Origin: Flavobacteriaceae bacterium UBA5079
GTDB lineage: Bacteria > Bacteroidota > Bacteroidia > Flavobacteriales > Flavobacteriaceae
Length of the DNA: 6,196 nt
Assembly: GCA_002414705.1 (NCBI GenBank)
Contig: DIAL01000072.1
Location: 620 to 6,815 of the forward strand
Direction of reading: 5' to 3'
Shown here: one piece after another, positions 4,508 through 6,196 of the stretch
Layout of the letters: every line of letters starts with the position of its first letter
Position numbering within the stretch: position 1 is the stretch's first letter
Notes under the pieces: generated by a model
What the model saw: only the letters and a program-made list of their open reading frames with translations
What the model was told of the DNA's origin: nothing
Database searches by the model: none
Translations under genes and position numbers: made by a program

Positions 4508-6196
4508 TAATAGATGACTGTTGGTTTAATTAAAACCGTTAATTTAGACTTAAACCCTTCTCGTGTTTGCTTACTAAACAACCATTTTATAACTGGTATT
4601 CTTGCTAAAAGCGGAACGCCTGTACTCGACTTGTTTTGCGATTGCTCCTCTAAACCTCCCAAAATAGCAATATCTTGATCTTCCATACGAATGATGGAAC
4701 TGAAAGTTCTCGAATTAATATTTGGAGGTGCATCTGCTGCAATACGAGCGCCAAATGCAGATTGAATGACATTAATGTCTAATAACACTTGACCATCGCC
4801 AGAGACCGAAGGTCTTATAATCAATCCTAATTGTGCTTCAATTGGAAAATAATTAGTAATTTCTGATGTCTGTGGATTATCTGTTCCATAAATATTTCGT
4901 TGTGTAACGGCATAATAGGATGTTTGACCATTAGAGAACATTGCCTTATGTCCATTTAAGGTTGCTAATTTTGGCGTGGAACGTATTTTTAAGTTTCCAT
5001 TTTTTTCTGCTAGTTTGATGCTTGCAAAAAAGTTAGGTACCACCTTACCAAGATTAAAGCCACTAAAGGAACTAAATCCTGATAAAATGTTATTAATTGT
5101 TTTAGCTCCTAAACTTAAATCTGTTGTTGGATAAATATCACCTTGAGTTGTGGTGGGTGCGTCAGCAATTCCCCAACTTATGCCTGCTTCAAGGCTCATG
5201 TTTTTATTAACCTCAATAAACATAACCTCGATTAATATAACAGGAACTGGTTTGTCAATCGTACTCAAAAACCCTTTAAGGCGTTCAATATTTGTACTCG
5301 TTCCATTGACGTAAAAGGAATTAAGTTCATAATCTACTTTTATATCCAACTCCTGAACAATCTCTAATGGAACGATATCTAATAATGTTCTTTTATCATT
5401 AGAGCTTTCATTAAAACTATTATTATTATTAGAGTTAGTTGGTTTTCCTGCATTTACATTGTCAAATTGGTTAAATGAATTACCGTTGTAGTTGTTGTTT
5501 CCAGAATTATTGAAATTGCTACCTCCAACATTATTACCACCTGAATTATTGCCAAAACTATTGGAGGCATCACCTAACAAGGATACAGAGCGATGTCTCA
5601 TAGAGATAATTTCCACTTTCCTAACACTTAACTGCTGCTCTGTTCCGAAAAAATAGATGTCATCCTCTTTTTTAAACGTAAATGCACTGCTGTTGGATAA
5701 AGCAACATTTTGATTTGAACCTTGTTGCGGTCTTTGTCCTGAAGCAGAATTTGTTGGGCTGTTGGACACTGATTGCACTTCAAAAATCTTGACTAACAAA
5801 TCATCAAAATGGATGCTTTTTGCTTTAAAAGTTGCAGTTCCTGCTTCATCTAAAGGAGATGCTGTGAAAATGTCTATATTTAATTCAGTGCCAATATCAC
5901 CAATGATATCTGCTATTGGTGCGTTCTGAAAATCAACTTCAATCAACTTGTTAGCAGGATCTAAAACTTTGAAATAGATATTTGAGTTTCGTCTTCTGGC
6001 AGGTCTAATAGCATTTTGCTGATTATTCTGATTAGGATTAGTTACAATATCTGGATTCGTATTACCTTCAAATAAATGAAAATCATCCTTTGTTTTTTCA
6101 TAATACAGATTATTGGCGTATGCTAATTTACTCATTGCAACGTCAAACGGTGTTTCTTGAATGTATGCAGTTAAAGGTCTATTTTCCAATCCAGGA
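4507..6196 (-). CDS. Secretin (GspD/PilQ-like outer-membrane channel), 5' end outside window
   Basis: The protein would form the multimeric outer-membrane channel of a type II secretion or type IV pilus system. The frame is open to the window edge, so the signal peptide and true start lie past 6196; at least 562 residues are visible. Counting from the codon at 6189, residues about 5-42 and 82-182 look like small N0/STN-type domains (VDFQNAPIADIIGDIGTELN at 85-104). Residues about 190-313 form a secretin N-domain interrupted by an Asn/Gly/Ser-rich linker (about 208-266) and ending in NSFYVNGTSTNIERLKGFLS at 290-309. The C-terminal secretin domain covers about 315-560, starting at PVILIEVMFIEVNKN. 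It includes LKIRSTPKLATLNGHKAMF (400-418) and the conserved signature GVPLLARIPVIKWLFSKQ (524-541), and ends LIKPTVIY. No long S domain follows, so a pilotin site is not evident. It is the most upstream gene seen and overlaps the next by one base. Similarity does not decide between GspD and PilQ. Confidence 0.93.
   Translation of the reverse strand, partial: PGLENRPLTAYIQETPFDVAMSKLAYANNLYYEKTKDDFHLFEGNTNPDIVTNPNQNNQQNAIRPARRRNSNIYFKVLDPANKLIEVDFQNAPIADIIGDIGTELNIDIFTASPLDEAGTATFKAKSIHFDDLLVKIFEVQSVSNSPTNSASGQRPQQGSNQNVALSNSSAFTFKKEDDIYFFGTEQQLSVRKVEIISMRHRSVSLLGDASNSFGNNSGGNNVGGSNFNNSGNNNYNGNSFNQFDNVNAGKPTNSNNNNSFNESSNDKRTLLDIVPLEIVQELDIKVDYELNSFYVNGTSTNIERLKGFLSTIDKPVPVILIEVMFIEVNKNMSLEAGISWGIADAPTTTQGDIYPTTDLSLGAKTINNILSGFSSFSGFNLGKVVPNFFASIKLAEKNGNLKIRSTPKLATLNGHKAMFSNGQTSYYAVTQRNIYGTDNPQTSEITNYFPIEAQLGLIIRPSVSGDGQVLLDINVIQSAFGARIAADAPPNINSRTFSSIIRMEDQDIAILGGLEEQSQNKSSTGVPLLARIPVIKWLFSKQTREGFKSKLTVLIKPTVIY

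Noticed and set aside
4507..6189. Secretin as a complete 560-residue protein starting at TTG 6189
   Set aside because: The frame continues open to the window edge and the putative N-terminus has no signal peptide, which a secretin needs; the gene is simply cut by the window.

Overview
The window looks like a low-GC Bacteroidota genome, most likely a flavobacterium. The evidence is strong A+T bias, no obvious Shine-Dalgarno sequences, a TAnnTTTG promoter box in front of the transposase, an IS4-type transposase with a DUF4372-like N-terminus, and an Asn/Gly/Ser-rich secretin. The taxon is inferred from these traits; no marker gene is present.

Left part (1-1350): bases 1-22 are the 3' half, from anticodon loop to T stem, of a CAT-anticodon tRNA on the minus strand. 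No 5' half adjoins it, which is the usual footprint of a tRNA-targeting integrative element. Next come a tandem 12/13-bp repeat, a short minus-strand ORF of unknown function that reads as one about 93-residue protein only if a one-base frameshift in a poly-T run is corrected (226-508), and about 650 bp with no intact gene. At 1158-1319 is a small intact minus-strand gene for a single-repeat DUF1508/YegP-like protein.

Middle (1342-2745): a complete insertion sequence of 1386 bp. It has 20-bp terminal inverted repeats (18/20 matching), a 9-bp target duplication (TAACTAAAT) and a full 400-residue DDE transposase. A hairpin inside its left end reads as an intrinsic terminator on the minus strand, and a consensus-type -7 box lies just before the transposase start. 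The element sits between the end of the secretion operon and the DUF1508 gene, which were about 80 bp apart on the same strand before insertion.

Right part (2796-6196, minus strand): three overlapping genes in the order secretin (GspD/PilQ-like, 5' end outside the window), GspL/PilM-PilN-like bitopic protein, GspM/PilO-like bitopic protein. Together they would form the outer-membrane channel and part of the inner-membrane alignment platform of a type II secretion or type IV pilus machine. ATPase, polytopic platform and pseudopilin genes are not in the window and may lie upstream, past 6196. I see no clearly new system. The best leads are the tRNA-half junction with its decayed neighbourhood, the frameshifted small gene, the IS that separates two formerly adjacent genes, and the compact, divergent secretin-L-M cassette.
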